The notes beneath the pieces were generated by a model. The model made no database searches. It was not told where the DNA came from and saw only the letters and a list, made by a program, of their open reading frames with translations. A stretch of DNA of 43,488 nt from JAZDOK01 sp043798715 (lineage in GTDB: Bacteria > Vulcanimicrobiota > JAZDOK01), in assembly GCA_043798715.1 (NCBI GenBank), contig JAZDOK010000103.1, positions 1 through 43,488 of the forward strand. Reading direction: 5' to 3'. This document shows positions 1 through 8,837 of this stretch, piece after piece (position 1 is the stretch's first letter; every line of letters begins with the position of its first letter). A program made the position numbers and the translations under genes.

Positions 1-1
1 A

Positions 2-352
2 TCTGAGGATCAATCAAAAAAGATAATTGCTATTATGGCTTTTCGTGGCTCGGGAAAATCCACTATTCTTAATTTTTCCCTGGCTCTTTGGTCTGTTTTA
101 GGAAAACATCAGAAAAAATTTGTACTTATCATCGGCCAGACAAATAAACAAGCGAGAACACATTTCGAGAATATCAAGCAAGCATTAATATATAATTCAT
201 GTTCTTTGGGTATAACACCCCAAAAATATCCTTCTAACACTTTTGTAAGAGTCAAATTGCCACAAGGGGCTCTCTCAATAAATAATTTATTGCTGCGAGT
301 ATTTTTATTTTTAAGAATGCCGTATAGAAGAAATTTGGGAGTAATTTCTTGA
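2..352 (+). pseudogene. Phage terminase large subunit-like fragment
   Basis: The frame is open to the left window edge, so the true start lies outside. It contains a P-loop (FRGSGKST, from about base 44) followed by a segment reading LIIGQTNKQARTHFENI, the arrangement seen in the ATPase of phage terminase large subunits. These enzymes package phage DNA into capsids. Recognisable sequence stops near base 270. The rest, to the stop at 350-352, is the antisense of the neighbouring minus-strand gene and reads as filler. The ATPase is thus cut after about 90 residues and lacks Walker B and the nuclease domain. It is most likely a prophage remnant ending at a rearrangement. Another P-loop DNA-packaging or mobilisation ATPase is possible. 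Confidence 0.55.
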
Positions 353-660
353 GCACCCATGACAGAAGTTTTCTCTAATGCAATTGAGACAGAATCCTGC
401 AGATCTTTTGACCATATTATTTTCTCATCTTGAGAAGAGCTTCCAAAGGAACTGACTGACAACTTATCAGGGCTAAATCTTTCGTATAGATTATGAAAAC
501 ATAATATATCAAAAGGAATATTTAAAAAAAGATCTGGGCGTTTCCATACAATATATGTAATATGCTCGGGTTGTAAAACCGTATCGCCCATTTTTAGAGC
601 GTAACCGGTAGCAATTGTAATTAATTCTTGTGTATCACTGGACAATTTCAATTCTTTCAT
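109..660 (-). pseudogene. Clp N-terminal-domain-like protein, 3' end lost
   Basis: The first 129 residues (660 down to about 274) resemble the double-helical repeat of Clp N domains. One repeat lies around residues 5-40 (ELITIATGYALKMGDTVLQP then EHITYIV). A second lies around 88-125 (DSVSIALEKTSVMGAQEITP then FLLYGIL). Such domains recruit substrates to Clp/Hsp100 unfoldases. No AAA+ module follows. From about residue 130 the frame reads the antisense of the terminase fragment, so the natural C-terminus has been replaced. An AGGGA sits 11 bases before the ATG. The gene begins 55 bases after the orphan Rhs tip on the same strand, the position an immunity gene would take, but that role is only positional inference. 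Confidence 0.45.
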
Positions 661-715
661 TGTTTAATAATTCCCTATCCTAATACCTTGATTCATAAAT
701 TTATACTTCGTGATT

Positions 716-2191
716 TCAATAAGCTGGACGTTGACCTACAGTTAGTACAAATATTACTACTAATACAACCGTAGTTGATACAACACCTAAAGTTGATCCT
801 ATACCAGTTCGCACTGCAGGAGCTAGTGGTTCAGAGTTAAGATTGACAGCATCCCAATAGCCAGGCGGATAACCAGGCTCTGAAGGTAGTATATCTGTAG
901 GTATTACAGTCTGGCTTGGTAATCTTCTAAAATTAGGGGTAATAACATTATTGAGATTTACTGGGCCTTCATTGGGATTTACAGTTATACCAGGAGTTAC
1001 ACCGCCAATACTTCCTCCATAAGCTGCATGCGATTCGCAATCTCCTTTACCCACTGACGTACCACTGTTCGCTCCTGGTGCTGCAAAATATATCGGCCCC
1101 AAGAAGGGATCACGGGGTACAGGATTAACACCCCCGACAGGCCAGATGGATCGAGATGGGGACCTAGGGAACCCCCACGTGCTTGGTCCCCAAGCAGCAC
1201 GAACGCTGGGGGGAAGATACATCGTGCCCCCTGGATCCACTAAGTTACCAGGATTATTCCCGCAATAGGCATACATATTCATCCCGCCGGAGAAGCCGAT
1301 TGGATCCTGGCTGAGGAAGCGACCGATGCTTGGATCATAGTAGCGATTTCGCAGATACACCAGGCCGCTGGCGGATTCACTCTGCTGGCCGGTATAGCGA
1401 TAAGGGTTGTAGGTGGTGTTTTGGGGAGGTTCCTGGAGAGACAGGGTGTTTCCGAAGGCATCGAAGGCGTAGGCATCGGTCACATTCGCGTTCTCATCCG
1501 TCAGCATTATCACACTTCCCAGGCCATCGGTGAGAGGATAGTGAAACACAGTGCCCCCACCTACCTCCTGCTTTAATGCCAGAGGGCCAGCCATGCTCCC
1601 ACCAAGAATGTAGTAAGTCGAAGGGGGGCCGCCCTGACCGGAAGTCTCCTCCTTCAGTACATCTGAACCGGACAAAAGGTAATTCGTCTGTATTCCGCCA
1701 GTTGTCTTCCGTACCCGCAGCCCGTCCCCGTTGTATCCATAGCTCTCCATTGTTCCATCAGGAAGGGTAATCTGCACAAGATGGTTCTCATTATCGTAAG
1801 TATAATTTGTAGTCGCGTTCCCCTCAGTCTTACGGATGAGATTCCCGTTTCCATCCCAATGACAACTTATGGCGCCAGCGCTCAAAAGCTGATCCGTCGC
1901 GTCATACACCGAGTTTATACTCTCCTCGTTCTCTGCCCTCGAAAGCCTGTTTCCATTCGAATCATACGTGTAAACAACATCGTGAGTGTCAGGATAGGTC
2001 TCTTTTGTCAGCCGGTAGAGCGCATCGTAACTGTACCCCCAGACATGCTGCCCCTGAGCGTCAGTTACGGTCTTTGAAGTTCTATTCCCAATATTATCGT
2101 AGGTGTGCTGGAACGAAAGAAAAGAATTTTGCTGCACATGAGCCAGAAGAGTAAGCCAGTTGCACTCGTTGTAGCTGTAGGTTAGCTCCAT
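716..2191 (-). CDS. Orphan Rhs C-terminal module with alternative tip
   Basis: This 491-aa protein begins inside an Rhs core. Residues 4-320 align almost residue for residue with residues about 746-1063 of the full Rhs protein encoded upstream, including the core-end motif DPIGFSGGMNMYAYCGNNP. After VDPGG (residue 321) the sequence is unrelated: a Pro/Gly-rich stretch ending in a hydrophobic segment (GVVSTTVVLVVIFVL, about residues 468-482). No catalytic motif of a known toxin is visible. The ATG lies 5 bases after the stop of the 187-aa putative immunity gene, and no signal peptide is present. This is the classic layout of a silent rhs tip cassette that could replace the resident tip by recombination through the duplicated core. 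It may not be translated on its own. Confidence 0.75.
   Translation of the reverse strand: MELTYSYNECNWLTLLAHVQQNSFLSFQHTYDNIGNRTSKTVTDAQGQHVWGYSYDALYRLTKETYPDTHDVVYTYDSNGNRLSRAENEESINSVYDATDQLLSAGAISCHWDGNGNLIRKTEGNATTNYTYDNENHLVQITLPDGTMESYGYNGDGLRVRKTTGGIQTNYLLSGSDVLKEETSGQGGPPSTYYILGGSMAGPLALKQEVGGGTVFHYPLTDGLGSVIMLTDENANVTDAYAFDAFGNTLSLQEPPQNTTYNPYRYTGQQSESASGLVYLRNRYYDPSIGRFLSQDPIGFSGGMNMYAYCGNNPGNLVDPGGTMYLPPSVRAAWGPSTWGFPRSPSRSIWPVGGVNPVPRDPFLGPIYFAAPGANSGTSVGKGDCESHAAYGGSIGGVTPGITVNPNEGPVNLNNVITPNFRRLPSQTVIPTDILPSEPGYPPGYWDAVNLNSEPLAPAVRTGIGSTLGVVSTTVVLVVIFVLTVGQRPAY
1231..2185 (-). repeat. Duplicated Rhs core segment, orphan copy
   Basis: This DNA repeats 3229-4187 in the same orientation. 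Similarity is mosaic. A block at about 1569-1666 is identical to 3571-3668, and the block at the upstream end (about 2090-2180 against 4090-4180) differs at only a few bases, while other stretches differ more. Homology starts abruptly at the codons for TYSYNECNW and ends at the core-tip junction. Confidence 0.85.
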
Positions 2192-2196
2192 CTTTG

Positions 2197-2760
2197 TCAG
2201 TCATTATGACTCTTCGGTCCATTCCTCCTCTCTTTCTCCTTGTCAAGCTTCCTCCTTAATTCAGTAAAAAAAGTCTCCCGAATATCTCTCTCATATTTGC
2301 CTGGCCAAAAAGGGCCTAACCAGTAAGGAATAACTTGTTTAGCTCGAATAGTGTCGATCCTTATTAAATAGGAATTCCATAACTGCCAATCAATACGCAC
2401 TCTGATATTTGCTATTTGACTCCAAAGTATTTTTCGATAACGCCCAACCCGGGTAGATTTCCTTATATATAGAGCCTCTTCATCAAATTTAATATCAGTG
2501 ATATAAAAAAACAACCTCGAAACACCAAGAAAAACAAGTAGAACACCACAAAGTATCATACCTAATCCTATCCAATACTGATGATCTTGAATGATTGGCC
2601 ATAGAATTGAAGTTGTTATAAAAAGCAATCCAACCATAATCGTTAAAATCAAATGTATTATTGGTACTTTTGCCTCTTCAAAAACTATACTCGAAGATTT
2701 TGCATCTTCAATACTTGTTTCTCGTTGAGATGCTCTCATGATACATTCTTTTCTATCCAT
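2197..2760 (-). CDS. Two-TM membrane protein, putative Rhs immunity protein
   Basis: The product is 187 aa with two hydrophobic helices (about residues 33-57 and 63-87). A hydrophilic C-terminal domain follows, with a beta-rich pattern like bacterial PH-type domains (FDEEALYIRKSTRVGRYRK, then ILWSQIANIRV). It starts 20 bases after the full-length rhs stop, with AAAGAGG upstream of the ATG. A start at Met8 is also possible. Small unrelated ORFs directly after an rhs gene are usually immunity genes for the C-terminal toxin. A membrane location would suit a toxin acting at or in the inner membrane. I recognise no specific immunity family. Its base composition is more AT-rich than the rhs core. 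Confidence 0.6.
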   Translation of the reverse strand: MDRKECIMRASQRETSIEDAKSSSIVFEEAKVPIIHLILTIMVGLLFITTSILWPIIQDHQYWIGLGMILCGVLLVFLGVSRLFFYITDIKFDEEALYIRKSTRVGRYRKILWSQIANIRVRIDWQLWNSYLIRIDTIRAKQVIPYWLGPFWPGKYERDIRETFFTELRRKLDKEKERRNGPKSHND

Positions 2761-2780
2761 AGAAAAACAACAACCTCTTT

Positions 2781-5700
2781 TTATTTTTTCGCTTCTTTAA
2801 GTAACGTTTGTAATAAATTTTGCATATTGGCAATTATGTTCCCACTTGTCCTGCCAAGGATAAAATCCACTGTGGCACCTATGCCTGCACCTACGCCTGA
2901 AGCCAGACCAATTGTTCCCGCCTGATTCGATGGGGTCCCTGCAATAGTGAATGCGGGTCCAAGAGTTGCGGCGGCAAAACCTGATATATCTACATTAACA
3001 TTTGGATGTACATTTCCTCTGCTTGCATCTGCAAGACTTGATGTATCACTCAAACCGACCTGAGCAGACACCACTCCGCCAAAACCAGGGCCAAAAGAAG
3101 GGCCTCCTGAAACAACTGAGATATAATCACCCGTAGCGGTGTCAATATAGTACGTGATACTAAAAGTTGCCCCAATAATACGTGTCAGACTAGTGCTGAA
3201 CTGAAACGATACCACAAGTATTTCTCTGCCCCAGGGATCTACAAAAACCACCGGGTTATTCCCGCAATAGGCATAGAAGTTGGGGCCGGCAGAGAATCCA
3301 ATTGGATCGCTTGTTATAAATCTCCCCACCTGCGGATCGTAGTACCTGGCCCGGAGATAGGTGAGACCGGTGGAGTCATCTGTCTGCTGGCCGGTATAGC
3401 GATAAGGGTTGTAGGTGGTGTTTGGGGGAGAGTCCTGGAGAGTGAGGGCGCTTCCGAAGGCATCGAAGGCGTAGGCATCGGTCATATTTGCGTTCTCATC
3501 CGTCAGCATCATCACGCTCCCCTGAGCATCAGTGAGGGGGAAGTGATAGACTGAATCGCTTTGACTGGGCTGCTTTAATGCCAGAGGGCCAGCCATGCTC
3601 CCACCAAGAATGTAGTAAGTCGAAGGGGGGCCGCCCTGACCGGAAGTCTCCTCCTTCAGTACATCTGAGCCGGACAAAAGGTAATTAGTATCAATCCCTC
3701 TTCTCGTCTTACTCACCCTGAGCCCATCTCCGTTGTATCCATAGCTCTCCATTGTTCCATCAGGAAGCGTGATCTGCGCAAGGTGGTTCTCAGGATCGTA
3801 AGCATAATTTGTCGTCGCGTTTCCCTCAGACTTACGGATGAGATTCCCGTTTCCATCCCAATGACAACTTATGACACCGGAGCTCAAAAGCTGATCCGCC
3901 GCGTCATATACCGAGTTTATACTCTCCCCGTTCTCTGCCCTCGAAAGCCTGTTCCCATTCGGATCATACATGTAAACCACGTCGTGTGTATCCGGATAAG
4001 TCTCGGTAGCAAGACGATACAGAGCATCATACGTATAACCCCAGACATGCTGCCCCTGAGCGTCAGTTACGGTCTTTGAAGTTCTATTCCCAATATTATC
4101 GTAGGTGTACTGGAACGAAAGAAAAGAATTTTGCTGCACATGAGCCAGAAGAGTAAGCCAGTTGCACTCGTTATAGCTGTAGTTCGTCACAATCCCATTC
4201 GGATAAAGACGATTCGTAAGTCTTCCGGCTGCATCATACTGGAAGGAAAAGATCTTCCCGTTGTTAGAAACTTGTAACAACCTGTTGCCGGCGTCATAGG
4301 CGTAATTCGTCGTCTGACCGCCCTCCGGATTCTCCACCGATAAAACGTTGCCAACGGTGTCATACCCGTAATTGACGCTTCTTCCGCGAGTCACAACAGA
4401 AATTAACCTGTTGGCCGCATTGTACCTGTATGTCGTGGCATTCCCGTCCCGGTCCTTAAGGAGAGTCTTCCTCCCGCCCAAGTCATACTGATACTCAACC
4501 GTGCTCTTATCTCCAAACGTCCGCCTCGTAAGCCTGTTTATATCATCATACCAATAAACCGTCGTGCTCCCTTTCCCATCAGTCCTGCTCGTCACGTTCC
4601 CTACCTCGTCATAACACACCGACGTCGTGCGGCCCAGAGGATCCTCTGTCTGGATAAGCCTTTCCAGTTCATCATAGGCAAAAGACGTCGTGTTCCCCCT
4701 CGCGTTGGTGATGGAAGAAAGCAAGCCATCCTGATTATAACTATAGCTGATACTCTGGTTCATCGAGTCCGTCACCCTGGAAATCATGTCCAGAGCCGTG
4801 TACTCGTAACTGATCGTGTTCCCGTTGGCGTCAGTCACCGAAGAGAGCTTTCCGTTCTTATCGTAAGAGAAGCTGGTGATGTGGTCCATCGGGTCTTTTA
4901 CAGCTCTTGTCTGGTTGTTCAAGTTGTATGTCGTAAAAGTGGCATGGTTCAAAGGATCCTGGGCGCTTACCCTGTTTCCCCTCTCATCATACCCGAAAGT
5001 CCAGGTGTTTTGCAGGGGGTCGCATACGGAAGTTAAATTTCCCGTCATGTCGTAGCTGAACGTGGTGGTGTAGCCGCTGGCGTCGGTTACAGATGTCAAC
5101 TGGCCATGTTTGTCATAAGAAAAACTCGAAGTCTCACCCAGGGGATTGGTGGTCGTGAGGCGGTTCCCTTTGGAATCATAGGTGAAGGTGCTGGTGTTCC
5201 CATTGGGGTCGGTGGCCGAGGTCACCTGGGAGAAATCGGGCTCGTAAGTAAAGGTGGTAACGATGTTATCGGGCTGTTCAATGCGGATGCAGTTGCCCTT
5301 GGCGTCATAAAAAAAGTTTGTGCCGTGAGATTTGGCGTCGAGCAGGCAGGTAAGATACCCCGCCTCATCGTAGATCGTGGCGGTCTCGTTCCCCAGGGGA
5401 TCCATAATTCTCGTCTGAAACCCGGTATCGTAAGAGTATTCATAATTCGTCGTTTTCCCGTTAGTCGTTTCCCTGGCGGTGGATTCGCGAAAGTCATATT
5501 CCAAATTAAATTTCTGCCCGCCGTAGTTCTGGGAGACGACCCTGGGAAAATCGTCGTCATCATAGGTCTGCTCAAAATATTTCTGCCCCTTGGCATCGGT
5601 GATGGAGGCGATCTTCTTCTGCTCGTTATAGCCGTAATGCGTGACGTTCCCCATGGGGTCGGTGATGGAGGTGAGGAGGCCCTCCTGATTGTATGAGAAA

Positions 5701-6419
5701 GTGACGCTTCTTCCGGTAGGGTCCTCGATGGAGGTAAGCCTTTCGCCCGTGTAAGTGAAGGTAAAGCCCCTTTCCACCGTGTCTGATAGTGAAACCAGGC
5801 GGCCATCCGGGTCATAATGCAAATTGATGGTGTTTTGATTCCTGTCCCTGATGTAGGAAAGACAGGCGCAAATAGAGGCCCTCTTGCTGAAGCGGTATTC
5901 CGTGCCGTACTTGGTCATCAGGGTATACCCGTTGGGATCTTCCGTCAGGGTATTATGGGTGCCGGGAGGGGAAACGAAGCCGCCGCTTTCCTTTGGTCTG
6001 TAGGTATCCCTTCTGCCATCCCCCCAGAGGATGACCCTAGCATGGTTGGAATCAGGGATGATATAAGTCTCGAAGCTGTGGCTCCAGCCCTCGCCCATCG
6101 GGCCGGGAACAATCTCCTGGCTGTTGTAGTAGGCGGTGATTACCGTGCTCATCCCGCGGGAAGGAAGGGACAGGAGTGTTTTTTCCCTGATATAATTACC
6201 GCTGTTCAGCCGGACCGGCTCCTGATTGGTGGGGCAGTTAGGGCCGTTCTCGTCCTGAGCGTCGGACCTCTCTGTATCCCCATTTGTGCCATCAGATTCC
6301 GTGTTAGTTCCGTCTCCGGGCCAGGGTGTGCAACCCCAGGCCAAGTCACGAGGCGCAATCAGAATTTCAAAAAGAGACATCACAAGGATGAAGAGGGCTA
6401 TTCGCTTAATGATCTTCAT
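2781..6419 (-). CDS. Full-length Rhs/YD-repeat exported protein
   Basis: The protein has 1,212 aa. A Sec-type signal peptide (MKIIKRIALFILVMSLFEIL) leads into a short Ser/Thr/Asp/Gly-rich stretch. A DUF6531-like entry follows (NQEPVRLNSGNYIREKTLLS), then dozens of YD repeats of the form DPxGNxTxxxYD over about residues 190-950, and the Rhs-associated core ending at DPWG (about residues 1061-1064). The 148-aa tip after it is Gly-rich and weakly hydrophobic (GLASGVGAGIGATVDF) and matches no toxin I recognise. Rhs repeats form a closed shell around the tip. The signal peptide suggests Sec export rather than the PAAR/VgrG-delivered type VI class. The start lies two bases after the stop of the upstream 207-aa gene. 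Confidence 0.9.
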   Translation of the reverse strand: MKIIKRIALFILVMSLFEILIAPRDLAWGCTPWPGDGTNTESDGTNGDTERSDAQDENGPNCPTNQEPVRLNSGNYIREKTLLSLPSRGMSTVITAYYNSQEIVPGPMGEGWSHSFETYIIPDSNHARVILWGDGRRDTYRPKESGGFVSPPGTHNTLTEDPNGYTLMTKYGTEYRFSKRASICACLSYIRDRNQNTINLHYDPDGRLVSLSDTVERGFTFTYTGERLTSIEDPTGRSVTFSYNQEGLLTSITDPMGNVTHYGYNEQKKIASITDAKGQKYFEQTYDDDDFPRVVSQNYGGQKFNLEYDFRESTARETTNGKTTNYEYSYDTGFQTRIMDPLGNETATIYDEAGYLTCLLDAKSHGTNFFYDAKGNCIRIEQPDNIVTTFTYEPDFSQVTSATDPNGNTSTFTYDSKGNRLTTTNPLGETSSFSYDKHGQLTSVTDASGYTTTFSYDMTGNLTSVCDPLQNTWTFGYDERGNRVSAQDPLNHATFTTYNLNNQTRAVKDPMDHITSFSYDKNGKLSSVTDANGNTISYEYTALDMISRVTDSMNQSISYSYNQDGLLSSITNARGNTTSFAYDELERLIQTEDPLGRTTSVCYDEVGNVTSRTDGKGSTTVYWYDDINRLTRRTFGDKSTVEYQYDLGGRKTLLKDRDGNATTYRYNAANRLISVVTRGRSVNYGYDTVGNVLSVENPEGGQTTNYAYDAGNRLLQVSNNGKIFSFQYDAAGRLTNRLYPNGIVTNYSYNECNWLTLLAHVQQNSFLSFQYTYDNIGNRTSKTVTDAQGQHVWGYTYDALYRLATETYPDTHDVVYMYDPNGNRLSRAENGESINSVYDAADQLLSSGVISCHWDGNGNLIRKSEGNATTNYAYDPENHLAQITLPDGTMESYGYNGDGLRVSKTRRGIDTNYLLSGSDVLKEETSGQGGPPSTYYILGGSMAGPLALKQPSQSDSVYHFPLTDAQGSVMMLTDENANMTDAYAFDAFGSALTLQDSPPNTTYNPYRYTGQQTDDSTGLTYLRARYYDPQVGRFITSDPIGFSAGPNFYAYCGNNPVVFVDPWGREILVVSFQFSTSLTRIIGATFSITYYIDTATGDYISVVSGGPSFGPGFGGVVSAQVGLSDTSSLADASRGNVHPNVNVDISGFAAATLGPAFTIAGTPSNQAGTIGLASGVGAGIGATVDFILGRTSGNIIANMQNLLQTLLKEAKK
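3229..4187 (-). repeat. Duplicated Rhs core segment, resident copy
   Basis: This is the partner of the repeat at 1231-2185, lying inside the full-length rhs gene. It spans the last part of the YD repeats and the core up to the tip junction. Recombination between the two copies would delete the resident tip and immunity gene and fuse the orphan tip to the full-length shell. Confidence 0.85.
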
Positions 6420-6421
6420 CT

Positions 6422-7045
6422 TTAATCTCCCCCTCCTGCCTTCCGGCTTCTGACTTCTGCGTTCTTAATTCTTCCTTCCCCGTTCTGGATGTAGCACTTG
6501 AATCCGTTCACTCCATAGTGGTCAAAGTGGTCGCAGACATGGACACTGACCCGGTGTAGTCCGTCGGAAAAACGGGTAGTGTCCAGCTTCCACTCCCCAA
6601 TGTCGGACCATTCTTCTTTGACTTTCTTATTCCTTATCTTCGGGTCTTTCACAAGGAGAAAGTTGCTCTGGTCGAAGAGCTTCCCATCCACTGACAACTC
6701 TACTTCGTAGCCGTTCTTAAGGGCGTAGCCGGAATGCATCTTGTCTACCTTGACTTTGAGTACGACGGTGCCTTTGAGATAGTAGGCGCTATTCATGGAG
6801 TCCCTTTTATGTTCGCCCTCAAGCTCCAATTTGGCTCCCAACATCCCGCAACGGGAGAGGGCGTGATACTTGTGATCGCAAAGGGCTTTTTTGGGGCGTA
6901 TCATGCCCTGCACATCCGAGAGATTTTCAGTGGTGGGAAGCAGGGATTTCACTGTGGGAGGTGCTGAAGACCCCATTTTCTCTTCAGCAAAAACCGGGAT
7001 GGCAAAAAAACACATCAGCAGTATCGCCACAAACAATTTCCGCAT
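6422..7045 (-). CDS. Exported protein of unknown function, Rhs operon
   Basis: The product has 207 aa with a clear signal peptide (MRKLFVAILLMCFFAIPVFA, cleavage about residue 20). The mature part is hydrophilic. Its centre reads like an Ig/beta-sandwich domain (GTVVLKVKVDKM, YEVELSVDG, FSDGLHRVSVHVCDHF). Five cysteines lie downstream of the signal peptide, which would be compatible with disulfides outside the cytoplasm. It ends two bases before the rhs ATG and follows the lipoprotein gene by 34 bases, so the three are probably co-transcribed. The family is not recognised. By context it could help export or display of the Rhs protein. Confidence 0.75.
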   Translation of the reverse strand: MRKLFVAILLMCFFAIPVFAEEKMGSSAPPTVKSLLPTTENLSDVQGMIRPKKALCDHKYHALSRCGMLGAKLELEGEHKRDSMNSAYYLKGTVVLKVKVDKMHSGYALKNGYEVELSVDGKLFDQSNFLLVKDPKIRNKKVKEEWSDIGEWKLDTTRFSDGLHRVSVHVCDHFDHYGVNGFKCYIQNGEGRIKNAEVRSRKAGGGD

Positions 7046-7079
7046 CTCAGTTTTTTCCTCCAGTCTCTAGTCTCTAAGC

Positions 7080-8435
7080 TCAGTGCCCCTTTATAACAAC
7101 GGCTCCACACTGGGGAGTGGCACCAAGATTGTCCTGGTCTACCCCCTCAATGTAAAAGGTATATGGGGAAGGAGGCGCTACCGGGTCTCCCTGGGCCGAG
7201 AGGCCGTCCCAATGCTCGATGTGCGGGCCGGCGGACCTCGGTTGTTTCACAAAAAGGGTTCGAATAAATCTCAGTTCGGGATAGGTCCCATCATAAATTT
7301 TGATGGAGATCGTCATGTCTCTTGAAAGAGTATAGGACAGGTCTGTGCCCATGCCCTTATCCGGGTCAATGATGACGGGATTAGCCTGAAGATTTGTGAT
7401 TTCAGGGTTCTTCCCCTCAGTGATAATGAAGTTGTCGGGAAGAGTATGAGCCCAGAGCACTCCGCGGATCTTAGGCTGCCAGAACAAAATGGAAACGTCC
7501 CAAAGCTTCTCTGATCTGCCATTCCAATACTCGGTGTGGCTTCCGGAAAGTTGTGGGCTATATCCTCCTATTCCATACCAGTGAAGGTCGCAGGTCATTT
7601 CATCAGGCGAGCCCATCCCGATCCTTACCCAAGAAGGTTTGTCAATTGTATAGTTAATCTCACATTTTTCATTCCTCTGGGGCTTGAAGCTGGGTGAAAG
7701 TGAGACTTGGGTCGGGGTGACTTTCACCAGGCCGTCCGAGGGGTAGTAGATCTGGATGCTCTGATCGGAGATTTTCTGGGCTTCGATGGAAAAAGTATAG
7801 GCGGTATCGTCAACCGCCTGCGGGCCGGGGCCTTTCCCTTTCCAGACGAAGGTGTGTGGGCCGATGGATTGGACTCCTGGAACATAGGAGTCTACGGTTT
7901 CTTTGTAGGCGTTGTAAAACTTTATCTTCACCTCGCTCTGTGCGGCGAGTGTATAAGCAATGCTTGTGGTCTCCCCCGCATAGGGGTTGAATTTAACAGG
8001 ATCCACGGAAATGCCTGTGATATGGGTGCAATTCTCCAGGAAAATATGCTCTTTTGCTACGCTCTGGCTTTTCCCATCGGCATATACCGTGAGCCGAATC
8101 TTGTATTCCCCGCCCTTGAATCCTTCAGTCTCCCAGACGCCGAGTATGTCCCTCTCAAGATCAACGCTGGGTTCCGGCACCGGTGTGTTTCCCTGAGCTA
8201 GGGTCTGCCACGGTCCCTTAGGTTGCTTCCAGACCTCCAGGACATAGGAGTTAAACTCACTCTTGGCCTGGGCTATCCCCGCTATTTTGACTGTCCCATA
8301 GAGCCGGCCCCACTCCTCAGGGTAGTCTAGCCTGACGGTATCACTTTGGGTCCGCGAAAAAAAAGTAATCCTGGCGCATCCGGCTAGAACGGCCAAAAGC
8401 AAGATAAGAAAGAAAAAACAACGGCGTTTTTTCAT
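7080..8435 (-). CDS. Lipoprotein with FlgD-type Ig-like repeats
   Basis: The protein has 451 aa from the ATG at 8435. This start has GGGGTG 8 bases upstream and gives a proper lipoprotein signal peptide (basic MKKRR, hydrophobic run, lipobox LAGC with Cys20). A TTG six codons earlier is less likely. At least two repeats resemble the FlgD/FlgD-Ig fold, around residues 165-225 (VKIKFYNAY, HTFVWKGKG, YTFSIEA) and 370-435 (SIKIYDGT, HIEHWDGLSAQG, YTFYIEG). Such domains are structural beta-sandwiches in secreted and surface proteins. Position directly upstream of the exported protein and rhs suggests a surface-anchored partner. The function is otherwise unknown. Confidence 0.75.
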   Translation of the reverse strand: MKKRRCFFFLILLLAVLAGCARITFFSRTQSDTVRLDYPEEWGRLYGTVKIAGIAQAKSEFNSYVLEVWKQPKGPWQTLAQGNTPVPEPSVDLERDILGVWETEGFKGGEYKIRLTVYADGKSQSVAKEHIFLENCTHITGISVDPVKFNPYAGETTSIAYTLAAQSEVKIKFYNAYKETVDSYVPGVQSIGPHTFVWKGKGPGPQAVDDTAYTFSIEAQKISDQSIQIYYPSDGLVKVTPTQVSLSPSFKPQRNEKCEINYTIDKPSWVRIGMGSPDEMTCDLHWYGIGGYSPQLSGSHTEYWNGRSEKLWDVSILFWQPKIRGVLWAHTLPDNFIITEGKNPEITNLQANPVIIDPDKGMGTDLSYTLSRDMTISIKIYDGTYPELRFIRTLFVKQPRSAGPHIEHWDGLSAQGDPVAPPSPYTFYIEGVDQDNLGATPQCGAVVIKGH

Positions 8436-8440
8436 CCAAA

Positions 8441-8668
8441 TCACCCCTTCCAACTGGCTGACGGCTGACTGCTGCTGGCTGGAAGCCTGAATTGTACCTT
8501 CACTTTGCCCTTCGGTTTTCCAGGATTGATACTGTAAACAGTTTGAGGGTCCGATACGGGGATCTCGTCCTGGCTGGCAGAGAGGAGTTTATTTGTCTGT
8601 GAGAAGTTTATCTTGGCGTTGACCAAGCGCAGGTACATCCGTCGAGAGGTTTTATACGCCGGCTTCAT
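8441..8668 (-). CDS. Small hypothetical protein at head of Rhs operon
   Basis: This is a 75-aa frame preceded by GGGGGG three bases before its ATG and ending five bases before the lipoprotein start. It begins with basic residues (MKPAYKTSRRMYLRLVNAK), has no membrane segment or signal peptide, and ends in a Ser/Pro-rich stretch. It matches no family I know. The strong purine run before the ATG and the close coupling to the next gene support it. Its short length leaves real doubt, and it could be a leader region only. In the 169 bases upstream (8669-8837) I see no convincing promoter. Confidence 0.45.
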   Translation of the reverse strand: MKPAYKTSRRMYLRLVNAKINFSQTNKLLSASQDEIPVSDPQTVYSINPGKPKGKVKVQFRLPASSSQPSASWKG

Positions 8669-8837
8669 GGAGTCCCCCCCTGTGCCGAAAAATCGGAACC
8701 ATCCTAAATATCTCTATTTCCCTACCTTTTCAGAATTCCTGCCTATCCGATGCGAATTGTCCAAAAGATACTGAAGTTTGTTCAAATGGACATTGCATTT
8801 TGACAAAAAGAACTATAGCTGGTTTTGACATATTATC

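Noticed and set aside
3783..4079. Short plus-strand frames repeated at 1781-2077 and 3783-4079
   Set aside because: They are antisense shadows that look conserved only because the Rhs core is duplicated.
8823..8837. TTTTGACATATTATC occurring here and again at 41786-41800
   Set aside because: The contexts are unrelated (gene end against a leader), neither has a properly spaced -10 after TTGACA, and a 15-base AT-rich match may be chance.
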